Source: Klenkia sesuvii
Lineage (GTDB): Bacteria > Actinomycetota > Actinomycetes > Mycobacteriales > Geodermatophilaceae
Direction of reading: 5' to 3'
Assembly (NCBI RefSeq): GCF_037083825.1
Contig: NZ_JBAPLU010000008.1
Coordinates: forward strand, 1 to 64,000
DNA: 64,000 nucleotides
The notes below the pieces were generated by a model. The model did no database searches. It was given only the letters and a program-made list of their open reading frames with translations, and was not told the DNA's origin. Numbering within the stretch: position 1 is the stretch's first letter; the number at the start of each line of letters is the position of its first letter. Position numbers and translations under genes: made by a program. Positions 8,293 through 15,789 of this stretch are shown one piece after another.

Positions 8293-9066
8293 TCAGTCGG
8301 TCCAGACCGCCGGGCGCTTGCCCAGGAACGCCGCCATGCCCTCGCGGGCACCCTCGAGCTGGGAGGCCGCGGCCATCGTCTCGACCGCCTGCAGGTAGGC
8401 GTCGGCCTCGGGACGGTCGAGCTGGGCGTACATCGCCCGCTTGCCCCACGCCTTGGACGCCCGCGACCCCCGGGTGGCCCGGTGCACCAGGTCGGCCACG
8501 GCGGCGTCGAGCTCCCCGTCGGGCACCACCCGGTTGACCAGCCCCCAGTCCAGCGCCGTGCGGGCGTCGATGACGTCGCCGGTCAGCGCCAGCTCCATCG
8601 CCCGCTTGCGGCCCACGTTGCGCGCGATCGGGACCATCGGGGTGTGGCAGAACCAGCCACCCTTGCCGCCCGGCGCGGCGAACCCGGCCGATCCTGCGGC
8701 CACCGCCAGGTCGCAGGAGGCCACCAGCTGGGCGCCGGCCGCGGTGGCGAGGGCGTGTACTCGGGCGACGACGACCTGCGGCACCTCGTGCAGGGTCTGC
8801 ATGAACTCGGTGCACAGCGCCAGCAGCGACCGGACGTCGGCCAGCGGCGCGCCGCTCACGTCGGCGAAGTCGTGCCCCGCGCTGAAGACGGGCCCCTCCG
8901 CCGCGACGACGAGGGCGGTGGCGTCGGTGTCCCCGACCTCCCGCACGGCGGCCAGCAGCTGGGTCAGGTGCTCGCGCGACAGCGCGTTGCGCCGCGAGGG
9001 CCGGCACATCGTGAGGGTGACCACGTCGTCGTGCCGCTCGACCCGGGGTGCCGCGAGTTCAGCCAT
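8293..9066 (-). CDS. Enoyl-CoA hydratase/isomerase-family protein (ECHDC3-like)
   Basis: This is a 257-residue crotonase-fold protein. Motifs are 'VFSAGHDFADV' (oxyanion region), 'ATAAGAQLVASCDLAVAAG', 'LFLTGD'-like 'ELALTGDVIDARTALDWG', and a C-terminal 'EGAREGMAAFLGKRPAVW'. This pattern matches the ECHDC3 branch, which keeps the fold. The glutamate that follows Pro in hydratases ('FGxPE') is Gly here ('FAAPGGKGG'), so classic hydratase activity is doubtful. It is divergent from the DUF2071 gene with 63 bases between starts. Its stop lies 25 bases from the antitoxin start, so the toxin-antitoxin promoter must be very short or intrude on it. Confidence 0.85.
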   Translation of the reverse strand: MAELAAPRVERHDDVVTLTMCRPSRRNALSREHLTQLLAAVREVGDTDATALVVAAEGPVFSAGHDFADVSGAPLADVRSLLALCTEFMQTLHEVPQVVVARVHALATAAGAQLVASCDLAVAAGSAGFAAPGGKGGWFCHTPMVPIARNVGRKRAMELALTGDVIDARTALDWGLVNRVVPDGELDAAVADLVHRATRGSRASKAWGKRAMYAQLDRPEADAYLQAVETMAAASQLEGAREGMAAFLGKRPAVWTD

Positions 9067-9129
9067 GGGCCGACCCCACCACGCGCGCGTCACCGTGTCG
9101 AGTGCCGCACGGCCGGGCATGCACGCCCC

Positions 9130-9855
9130 GTGCCCCCGGAACCGGTGACCCCGACCGCGCCGCGCCCGATCGGCCGCACCGTCTTCACCCAGGGCTGGGC
9201 CGACCTCGCCTTCCTGCACTGGGCGGTGGACCCGGCCCTGGTCGCCCCGCACCTGCCGCCGGGCACCCGGCCCGACACCCTGGACGGCGCCAGCTACGTC
9301 GGGCTCATCCCGTTCCGCATGCGGCGCATCGGGTTCCTCGGCCTGCCCGGCTTGCCCTACCTGGGCTCGTTCGCCGAGACCAACGTGCGGCTGTACTCCG
9401 TCGACGAGCAGGGACGCAGGGGCGTGGTGTTCTCCTCGCTGGAGGCCGACCGGTTGCTGCCCGTGCTGGCGGCGCGCTGGGTGGCCCGGCTGCCGTACAC
9501 CTTCGCGAAGATGGCCGTCGACAAGGACGGCGACCGGATCACCTACACCTCGCGGCGGCGCTGGCCCGGCCCCCGCGGCGCGCACAGCCGCATCGCCGTC
9601 CGGCTGGGTGAGCCCATCGCCGACCCCGCACCGCTGGAGCGGTTCCTGACCGCGCGGTGGGGGCTGCACCGCGGGTTCCTCGGCCGCACCGCCTACTGGC
9701 CGAACGAGCACCCCGAGTGGCCGCTGCACCGGGCGGCGCTGGTCGAGCTGTCCGAGGACCTCACGGCTGCGGCCGGCGTCCCGGTCACCGGGGAACCGGA
9801 CAGCGTGCTGTGGTCCCCCGGCGTCGGAGTCCGCTTCGGCCCCTGGACCAGGTGA
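9130..9855 (+). CDS. DUF2071 (YqjF-like) acetoacetate-decarboxylase-fold protein
   Basis: This 241-residue DUF2071 protein of unknown reaction has the recognisable family opening 'FTQGWADLAFLHWAVDP..VAPHLPPGTRPDTLDG', then 'YVGLIPFRMRRIGFLG' and 'FAETNVRLY'. The family shares the acetoacetate-decarboxylase-like fold, but substrates are unestablished. The GTG at 9130 is chosen because it follows the divergent start region; a second in-frame GTG at 9145 would also fit. It is convergent with meaA, with one base between the stops. Confidence 0.85.
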   Translation: MPPEPVTPTAPRPIGRTVFTQGWADLAFLHWAVDPALVAPHLPPGTRPDTLDGASYVGLIPFRMRRIGFLGLPGLPYLGSFAETNVRLYSVDEQGRRGVVFSSLEADRLLPVLAARWVARLPYTFAKMAVDKDGDRITYTSRRRWPGPRGAHSRIAVRLGEPIADPAPLERFLTARWGLHRGFLGRTAYWPNEHPEWPLHRAALVELSEDLTAAAGVPVTGEPDSVLWSPGVGVRFGPWTR

Positions 9856-9856
9856 G

Positions 9857-11848
9857 TCAGAGCGCGTTGGCCTCGCGGACGACGTCGACGATCTGGCCCA
9901 TGATGTCGGTCATCCCGAAGTCCTTCGGGGTGAAGACGCGGGCCACGCCCTGCTCGCGCAGCCGCCGCGCGTCGCCGTCGGGCACGATGCCGCCCACCAC
10001 CACCGGGACGTCGTCCAGCCCGGCGTCCTTGAGGCCCTGCAGCACCGCCGGCACCACCTGCAGGTGCGAGCCCGACAGCACCGACAGCCCGACGACGTGC
10101 ACGTCCTCCTCGACGGCGGCCGACACGATCTGGGCCGGGGTGAGCCGGATGCCCTGGTAGACGACCTCGAAGCCGGCGTCGCGGGCCCGGACGGCGATCT
10201 GCTCGGCACCGTTGGAGTGCCCGTCCAGGCCGGGCTTGCCGACCAGCAGGCGCAGCCGCCCACCCAGCTCGTCACCGGTGGCCCGCACGCGCTCGCGGAC
10301 CTCGGTGAGCGAGCCGTCGGCCTCACCGGTGGTGGCCGACGAGACGCCGGTGGGGGCACGGAACTCGCCGAACACCTCGCGCAGCGCCCCGGCCCACTCC
10401 CCCGTCGTGACCTTCGCCCGGGCGCAGGACAGCGTCGCGGCCATGAGGTTCTCGTCGGTGGCCGCGACCCGCTTGAGCTCCTCCAGCGCCTGCGCCACGG
10501 CGGCGTCGTCGCGGTCGGCCCGCCAGGCCCGCACGGCGTCCTGCGCCGCGGACTCGACCGCGGGGTCGACGGTCTGGATGGCGGTGTCGAGGTCGGCCGT
10601 GAGCGGGTTGGGCTCGGTGGAGTCGAACTTGTTGACGCCGACGACGACGTCCTCGCCGCTCTCCATCCGGCGCCGGCGCTCGGCCAGCGAGGCCACCAGC
10701 TGGCCCTTCATGTAGCCCGACTCCACCGCGGCCACCGCACCGCCCATCTCGGCGACCCGGTCCATCTCGGCGCGGGCGCCCTCGAGCAGCTCGGCGACCT
10801 TGGCCTCGACCACCGTGGACCCGGCGAACAGGTCGTCGTACTCCAGCAGGTCGGTCTCGTAGGCCAGCACCTGCTGCAGCCGCAACGACCACTGCTGGTC
10901 CCACGGCCGCGGCAGGCCGAGGGCCTCGTTCCAGGCCGGCAGCTGCACCGCGCGGGCGCGGGCGTCCTTGGACAGGGTGACCGCCAGCATCTCGAGCACG
11001 ATGCGCTGCACGTTGTTCTCCGGCTGCGCCTCGGTGAGGCCCAGCGAGTTGACCTGCACGCCGTAGCGGAAGCGCCGGTGCTTGGGGTCGGCCACGCCGT
11101 AGCGCTCGCGGGTCAGCTCGTCCCACAGCTGGGTGAAGGCGCGCATCTTGCACATCTCCTCCACGAACCGCACGCCCGCGTTCACGAAGAACGACATGCG
11201 GGCCACGACCTCGCCGAAGCGCTCCTGCGGCACCTGCCCGGAGTCGCGCACCGAGTCCAGGACGGCGATCGCGGTGCTCATCGCGTAGGCGATCTCCTGC
11301 ACCGGCGTGGCCCCGGCCTCCTGCAGGTGGTAGCTGCAGATGTTGATCGGGTTCCACTTCGGCATCGTCGTCACCGTGTAGGCGACCATGTCGGTGATCA
11401 GCCGCATGCTCGGTGCCGGCGGGAACACGTAGGTGCCCCGCGACAGGTACTCCTTGACGATGTCGTTCTGCGTGGTGCCGGCGAGCTTCGCCACGTCGTG
11501 GCCGTGCTCCTCGGCGACGGCCTGGTAGAGCGCCAGCAACCACATGGCCGTGGCGTTGATGGTCATCGACGTGTTCATCGCGTCGAGCGGGATGCCGTCG
11601 AACAGCGCGCGCATGTCACCGATGTGGCTGACCGGCACGCCGACCTTGCCCACCTCCCCGGTGGCCAGCTCGTCGTCGGGGTCGTAGCCGGTCTGGGTGG
11701 GCAGGTCGAAGGCCACCGACAGGCCGGTCTGGCCCTTCGCCAGGTTGCGGCGGTACAGGGCGTTGGACTCGGCCGGGGAGGAGTGGCCGGCGTAGGTGCG
11801 CATCACCCACGGACGGTCCCGGTCCTTCGGCGCTGAAGGGAACGGCAT
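9857..11848 (-). CDS. meaA: B12-dependent ethylmalonyl-CoA mutase (MeaA type)
   Basis: This adenosylcobalamin-dependent carbon-skeleton mutase of 663 residues contains both halves in one chain. The N-terminal TIM-barrel mutase domain runs to about residue 500 ('GLSVAFDLPTQTGYDPDD', 'MNTSMTINATAMWLLALYQ', 'NPINICSYHLQEAGA'). The B12-binding domain runs from about 530, with the DxHxxG motif at Asp542 and His544. The 'MNTSMTINATAMW' wording is that of MeaA/Ecm proteins of the ethylmalonyl-CoA pathway rather than methylmalonyl-CoA mutase. No crotonyl-CoA carboxylase/reductase gene is nearby. A cobalamin adenosyltransferase gene lies about 2 kb away and would supply the cofactor. Confidence 0.88.
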   Translation of the reverse strand: MPFPSAPKDRDRPWVMRTYAGHSSPAESNALYRRNLAKGQTGLSVAFDLPTQTGYDPDDELATGEVGKVGVPVSHIGDMRALFDGIPLDAMNTSMTINATAMWLLALYQAVAEEHGHDVAKLAGTTQNDIVKEYLSRGTYVFPPAPSMRLITDMVAYTVTTMPKWNPINICSYHLQEAGATPVQEIAYAMSTAIAVLDSVRDSGQVPQERFGEVVARMSFFVNAGVRFVEEMCKMRAFTQLWDELTRERYGVADPKHRRFRYGVQVNSLGLTEAQPENNVQRIVLEMLAVTLSKDARARAVQLPAWNEALGLPRPWDQQWSLRLQQVLAYETDLLEYDDLFAGSTVVEAKVAELLEGARAEMDRVAEMGGAVAAVESGYMKGQLVASLAERRRRMESGEDVVVGVNKFDSTEPNPLTADLDTAIQTVDPAVESAAQDAVRAWRADRDDAAVAQALEELKRVAATDENLMAATLSCARAKVTTGEWAGALREVFGEFRAPTGVSSATTGEADGSLTEVRERVRATGDELGGRLRLLVGKPGLDGHSNGAEQIAVRARDAGFEVVYQGIRLTPAQIVSAAVEEDVHVVGLSVLSGSHLQVVPAVLQGLKDAGLDDVPVVVGGIVPDGDARRLREQGVARVFTPKDFGMTDIMGQIVDVVREANAL

Positions 11849-11946
11849 GTCCGGGGAGTGTAGGGCTACTGGCCAGTAGGCACAGTGTCGAACGCCTCAC
11901 GCGGTGGCACACTCGGTTGCAGTCCGCACACCCCGAGGAGCGCCCC

Positions 11947-12270
11947 GTGCCCATCGACGCTGGCAGCCTGCACTACGCCGTGGGTCCGGCCATCGCCATG
12001 GGCATGCTCGCGGTCCTGGCCCTCTTCCTGCGCTGGGCCTTCGCGTCGTCCACCCCGAAGGCCACCCAGCGCCCCGCGGCGGAGGACGGCCTGCTGACCC
12101 GGGTGGCCACCCTCACCCGCAAGGACTCCGCGTTGGCGCTGCGCGCGGTGCTGTCCGACGCCGGAATCCGGTCCACGGTGCGCTTCCCGGCGCCGCACCG
12201 GGCCGACGTCCTGGTGTTCCCCGAGGACGCCGACCGTGCCCGCAGCCTCGCCGGCACCTTCCAGGCCTGA
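11947..12270 (+). CDS. Small membrane-anchored protein, unknown function
   Basis: This 107-residue protein starts at a GTG preceded by GAGGAG. One N-terminal membrane helix ('GPAIAMGMLAVLALFLRWAF') is followed by a cytosolic domain with 'KDSALALRAVLSDAGIRSTVRFP' and 'DVLVFPEDADRARSLA'. The second half has the look of the small signal-transducing DUF2007-like fold (a beta-alpha-beta pattern ending 'FPEDADRARSLAG'). Its neighbours, meaA (divergent) and murA (convergent), suggest no role. Function unknown. Confidence 0.75.
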   Translation: MPIDAGSLHYAVGPAIAMGMLAVLALFLRWAFASSTPKATQRPAAEDGLLTRVATLTRKDSALALRAVLSDAGIRSTVRFPAPHRADVLVFPEDADRARSLAGTFQA

Positions 12271-12297
12271 ACCGCAGTCCGCCACGGGGGTCCTTCG

Positions 12298-13587
12298 TCA
12301 GTCGCGGTCGCGGGTCGTGCGCTCGATCGTCGCGCCCAACCCGCGCAGCTGCTCCACGAAGTCGGGGTAGCCGCGGTCGACGTGGTGCACGTCGGCCACC
12401 TCCGTGACGCCGTCGGAGCACAGCCCGGCCAGCACCAGCCCGGCCCCGGCCCGGATGTCGGTGGCCAGCACCGGCGCGCTGGAGAGCCGCTCGCGGCCGC
12501 GGACGACGGCGTGGTGCCCGTCGATCCGGACGTCGGCACCCAGCCGCACCAGCTCGTTGACGAACATGAACCGGCCCTCGAACACGTTCTCGGTGATGAG
12601 GGCCGTACCGGTCGAGACCGCCGCCAGGGCCACGGCCATCGGCTGCAGGTCGGTCGGGAACCCGGGGAAGGGCAGGGTGACGACGTCGACGCCGGTGGGC
12701 CGCTCGGTCATGGCCACCCGCACCCCGCCCTCGACCTGCTCGACGGTCGCCCCCGCCGTCCGCAGCTTGTCCAGGGCGACCGCCAGGTGCTCCGGCGCCG
12801 CCCGCTCGACCACGACGTCGCCGCGGGTCATGACCGCACCGATCGCCCAGGTGCCGGCGACGATGCGGTCGGGCACCGTCGTGTGGGTGACCGGGTGCAG
12901 CTCGGTGACCCCCTCGACGGTGATGGTGGAGGACCCGGCGCCGCTGATCCGGGCGCCCATCTCGGTGAGCATCGTGCAGATGTCGACGATCTCGGGCTCG
13001 CGGGCGGCGTTGTCGACCACGGTGGTGCCCTCGGCGAGCACCGCGGCCATCACCAGGTTCTCGGTGGCGCCCACCGACGGGAAGTCCAGCCAGATCGAGG
13101 TGCCGACCAACCGGGGGGCGGTGGCGATCAGGAACCCGTGCTCGCTGCGCACGGTGGCGCCCAGCCGCTCGAGCCCGGCGACGTGCATGTCCAGCCCGCG
13201 CGAGCCGATGGCGTCCCCCCCGGGGAGGGCGACCTTGGCCTGCCCGCACCGGGCCACCAGCGGGCCCAGCACGCTGATCGAGGCGCGCATGCGGCGCACG
13301 AGGTCGTAGTCGGTCTCGCTGGACGGCGTCCCGGGGACGTCGACGACCACCCGGCCACCCCCGCCGCCGCGCCCGTCGGTGTAGCGCTGGAACTCCACGC
13401 CGCACCCCAGCCGGCGCAGCACCTCGCTCATGATGGCCACGTCGAGGATGTCGGGGACCTCCTCGATCGTGGTGCGCCCACTGGCCAGCAGCGCAGCGGC
13501 CATGAGCTTGAGCGCGCTGTTCTTGGCGCCGGTCACCCGCACCCGTCCGCGCAGCGACGTCCCACCGGTCACCTCGAAGCAGTCCAC
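12298..13587 (-). CDS. murA: UDP-N-acetylglucosamine 1-carboxyvinyltransferase, Cys-to-Asp variant
   Basis: MurA transfers enolpyruvate from PEP to UDP-GlcNAc, the first committed step of peptidoglycan synthesis. The 429-residue EPSP-synthase-fold protein has 'GAKNSALKLMAAALLA' at residues 20-35 and 'RASISVLGPL' near 101. In the catalytic loop 'ALPGGDAIGSRGLDMH' the usual Cys is Asp125. The same substitution is known in mycobacterial MurA and confers intrinsic fosfomycin resistance. It lies between a small membrane protein and the cobalamin adenosyltransferase, divergent from the latter by 41 bases. This matches the mycobacterial neighbourhood of murA near the atp operon. Confidence 0.95.
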   Translation of the reverse strand: MDCFEVTGGTSLRGRVRVTGAKNSALKLMAAALLASGRTTIEEVPDILDVAIMSEVLRRLGCGVEFQRYTDGRGGGGGRVVVDVPGTPSSETDYDLVRRMRASISVLGPLVARCGQAKVALPGGDAIGSRGLDMHVAGLERLGATVRSEHGFLIATAPRLVGTSIWLDFPSVGATENLVMAAVLAEGTTVVDNAAREPEIVDICTMLTEMGARISGAGSSTITVEGVTELHPVTHTTVPDRIVAGTWAIGAVMTRGDVVVERAAPEHLAVALDKLRTAGATVEQVEGGVRVAMTERPTGVDVVTLPFPGFPTDLQPMAVALAAVSTGTALITENVFEGRFMFVNELVRLGADVRIDGHHAVVRGRERLSSAPVLATDIRAGAGLVLAGLCSDGVTEVADVHHVDRGYPDFVEQLRGLGATIERTTRDRD

Positions 13588-13628
13588 TGCCCAACCGTAG
13601 TGCCGCCCGGCTGCCTAGGCTTCGCCCC

Positions 13629-14240
13629 ATGACGGTCCGCCTCACGCGCATCTACACCAAGACCGGCGACGCCGGGCAGACCCACCTGGGCGACATGAGC
13701 CGGGTGGCCAAGACCGACGTGCGGCTGGCCGCCTACGCCGACGTCGACGAGACCAACTCGGTCATCGGGGTCGCGCTGGCACTCGGCTCGCCGTCCCCCG
13801 AGCTGCTCGACCTGCTGCGCAGCGTGCAGAACGACCTGTTCGACATCGGGGCCGACCTGTGCAACCCGATCACCCCGGACCCGGAGTTCCCACCGCTGCG
13901 GGTCACCGCCGCCTACACCGAGCGGCTGGAGACGGCCTGCGACGAGCACAACGCGCAGCTGCCGAAGCTGACGTCGTTCATCCTGCCCGGCGGCACCCCG
14001 CTGGCCGCGCTGCTGCACCAGGCGCGCACCGTGGCGCGGCGGGCCGAGCGCCGGGTCTGGGCGCTGCTGGAGGCCGATGCCGAGCGCACGAACGAGGAGA
14101 CGGCCAAGTACCTCAACCGGCTCTCGGACCTGCTGTTCATCCTGTCCCGCGAGGCCAACCCGGAGGGTGACGTGCTGTGGGAACCCGGCGCGCACAGCGG
14201 CGCGCACGCCCAGCGCGCGGAGATGGAGAAGTCCGACTGA
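13629..14240 (+). CDS. PduO-type cob(I)alamin adenosyltransferase
   Basis: It makes adenosylcobalamin from ATP and cob(I)alamin. The 203-residue protein has the diagnostic ATP-binding opening 'IYTKTGDAGQTHLGD', followed by 'DVDETNSVIGVALA' and the C-terminal helix 'RTVARRAERRVWALLE' with 'YLNRLSDLLFILSREAN'. These are all hallmarks of the PduO rather than the CobA/EutT families. It probably feeds cofactor to the MeaA-type mutase 2 kb away. It is convergent with the DUF2550 gene, and a short hairpin lies between the two stops. Confidence 0.93.
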   Translation: MTVRLTRIYTKTGDAGQTHLGDMSRVAKTDVRLAAYADVDETNSVIGVALALGSPSPELLDLLRSVQNDLFDIGADLCNPITPDPEFPPLRVTAAYTERLETACDEHNAQLPKLTSFILPGGTPLAALLHQARTVARRAERRVWALLEADAERTNEETAKYLNRLSDLLFILSREANPEGDVLWEPGAHSGAHAQRAEMEKSD

Positions 14241-14260
14241 CCTGCCGGCCCCGCTGAGGG

Positions 14261-14280
14261 GGGTCGCCCGTCAGCGACCC
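14261..14280. terminator. Bidirectional hairpin after the adenosyltransferase gene
   Basis: GGGTCGC (14261-14267) and GCGACCC (14274-14280) form a 7-bp stem with a 6-base loop, placed between two convergent genes. The stem overlaps the stop codon of the DUF2550 gene. Confidence 0.45.
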
Positions 14281-14675
14281 ACGGGCGGGGCCGACTCGAT
14301 CCAGGACAGGAAACCGGTCACCGTCGAGGGGTCCATGGCCAGCTCCTGCGGGCCGGCGCCGGTGCGGCAGATCAGCACCTGGCTGTCGGCCGGCACGGCG
14401 CCGTCCTCGATGGTGGGCCGACGGCGGCCCTCGACGTGGAACCCGCCGCGGCACAACCGCTGCGTGGGGCGCACCGACAACGACAGCGCCGGGTACCAGA
14501 GCAGCTGGTCCCCCGCGTACCAGGCCACACCCACCGACCACCGGGCCGCGCCGACCGGGCGCAGCCACATGGTGACCGCGCCCAGACCGGACAGCAGGAA
14601 GCGCCGGCGCAGCAGGAAGGTGGCCACCAGCGCGACGACCAGGACGACGACGAGCACCAGGACCACGGTGGTCAT
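14271..14675 (-). CDS. DUF2550 single-pass membrane protein
   Basis: The product is 134 residues from the ATG at 14675; a GTG 6 bases upstream is equally possible. One N-terminal transmembrane helix ('TTVVLVLVVVLVVALVATFLL') is followed by a cytosolic beta-rich domain with 'RWSVGVAWYAGDQLLWYPALSL' and 'RPTIEDGAVPADSQVLIC'. The DUF2550 family sits next to atpC in mycobacteria and other actinomycetes, as here (atpC ends 41 bases upstream). Its function is unknown; the synteny suggests a link to ATP synthase or cell-envelope biogenesis, but nothing in the sequence proves it. Confidence 0.82.
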   Translation of the reverse strand: MTTVVLVLVVVLVVALVATFLLRRRFLLSGLGAVTMWLRPVGAARWSVGVAWYAGDQLLWYPALSLSVRPTQRLCRGGFHVEGRRRPTIEDGAVPADSQVLICRTGAGPQELAMDPSTVTGFLSWIESAPPVGR

Positions 14676-14715
14676 CGCCACGCTCCCGGTACCCGCCTCG
14701 CCGGTGCTTGCTGGC

Positions 14716-15108
14716 TCAGGCGGCCTGGCCGGCGGCGCGCAGCCGTGACTGGGCGCGGCGAGCTGCGGCCAACGACTCCTCGTCGTCGTCGGCGCCGGCC
14801 TCGGCGCGGCGGAGCGACTCACGCGCGCGCTCGACGTCGATCTCGGTCGAGATCTCGGCGGTCTCGGCCAGGATCGACACCCCGCGCTCGGTCACCGAGA
14901 GGAACCCGCCGTGGGCGGCGACGACGAGGTCCTCGCCGTCGGCGACGCGGATGGTCACGACGCCGCCGGGGGCGAGCTCGCCGAGCAGAGGGGCGTGCCC
15001 GGGCAGGATGCCCAGCTCGCCCTCGGTCGTGCGGGCGACGACCATCGTGGCCTCACCGGACCAGATCTTGCGCTCCACGGCCACGAGCTCGACCTGCAGG
15101 GTCGCCAC
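14716..15108 (-). CDS. atpC: ATP synthase F1 epsilon subunit
   Basis: This is the epsilon subunit of the F1 central stalk, with 130 residues. The N-terminal beta-sandwich is clear ('VELVAVERKIWSGEATMVVART', 'GELGILPGHAPLLGEL', 'VAAHGGFLSV'), and a C-terminal two-helix part follows with many Arg, Ala and Glu. It is the last atp gene. It is not adjacent to atpD: 681 bases separate them, holding a hairpin and a small ORF. It may therefore be transcribed or expressed separately from the rest of the operon. Confidence 0.95.
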   Translation of the reverse strand: MATLQVELVAVERKIWSGEATMVVARTTEGELGILPGHAPLLGELAPGGVVTIRVADGEDLVVAAHGGFLSVTERGVSILAETAEISTEIDVERARESLRRAEAGADDDEESLAAARRAQSRLRAAGQAA

Positions 15109-15196
15109 GACACTCCTCGAGTCACGGTCGCCGCCCGGTGGCGACGGTTCCCCCGATGGTACCGGCCCGGGTTCGCCGGGCCCGCCCGCCCTCCGG

Positions 15197-15466
15197 TCAG
15201 GGACGGCGGTAGAGCAGGGTCCAGCGGCCCAGCCGCAGCAGCGGCCGGCGCACGACCGAGCTGGGCGCCCAGTCGTCCATGTCGAAGCGCGGGACGTCGG
15301 CCGGCGGCGGCGGCGCGTAGGGCGGCCAGCACCAGTCCAGCTCGTCCCCGGTGCCGACGGCGGGCACCGGCCCGGACGGGTGGTCGTCGGTCGGCCGGCC
15401 GTCGGGGGTCAGCACCGGCTCGGCGCCGAGCACCGGAGCGGGTCCGGTCTGCGGGCTGTCGTCCAC
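15197..15466 (-). CDS. Small orphan ORF between atpD and atpC
   Basis: I do not recognise this 89-residue protein. It starts at a GTG with an AGGAGA Shine-Dalgarno 6 bases upstream. The first half is Pro/Asp/Gly-rich and looks disordered. The middle has 'DELDWCWPPYAPPPPADVP', and the end is basic and aromatic ('RRPLLRLGRWTLLYRRP'). It has no membrane helix and no signal peptide. It lies on the same strand as the atp genes, 88 bases before atpC. A good ribosome site and a same-strand, in-operon position support it as a real gene, but codon evidence was not computed. Confidence 0.5.
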   Translation of the reverse strand: MDDSPQTGPAPVLGAEPVLTPDGRPTDDHPSGPVPAVGTGDELDWCWPPYAPPPPADVPRFDMDDWAPSSVVRRPLLRLGRWTLLYRRP

Positions 15467-15789
15467 GCTGCTTCTCCTGCCGTGCACCGTCGCGGCGCGG
15501 TGCTCCTGCGGTGATCTTCGGCCCGGACCCGGCCGGCACGCCGTCGGCGCAGCCGGGACCACCCGATCGGGTGGGTGGTCGACGGGTGGTGGGCATCGGG
15601 GGACGGTCGGTGCGCAACGCCGCGGCGCCGGCCGTGCTCGATGCTAGCCGGGGCCGGCGCGGGCCCGCAGCGCGGGGACGGCGGCCCTCCCACCGTCCCG
15701 GCGCAGGACCCCGCACCTCACCCCTGAGCACGCCGACGGCCGGCCACCCCGGGGGGATGACCGGCCGTCGGGCCGTGCGGGGTGGGGCG
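15467..15789. other. Gap between atpD and the small ORF
   Basis: This is a 323-base stretch inside the atp cluster, where atpD and atpC are normally almost touching. It contains one strong hairpin just past the atpD stop (see the terminator entry). Otherwise I see no convincing ORF with a ribosome site, no tRNA and no repeat. The section is extremely GC-rich. It could hold a promoter for the small ORF and atpC, but no clear -10/-35 pair stands out. Confidence 0.5.
15733..15771 (-). terminator. Hairpin directly downstream of atpD
   Basis: An 11-bp perfect stem (arms 15733-15743 and 15761-15771, sequence GACGGCCGG paired with CCGGCCGTC plus two outer pairs) encloses a 17-base loop. It starts 19 bases after the atpD stop. 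As the only strong hairpin inside the atp cluster it could end or attenuate transcription before atpC. Confidence 0.55.

Noticed and set aside
11849..11946. Cobalamin riboswitch upstream of the B12 mutase
   Set aside because: The 98-base space between the divergent starts has no recognisable B12-box, so a riboswitch is not supported.
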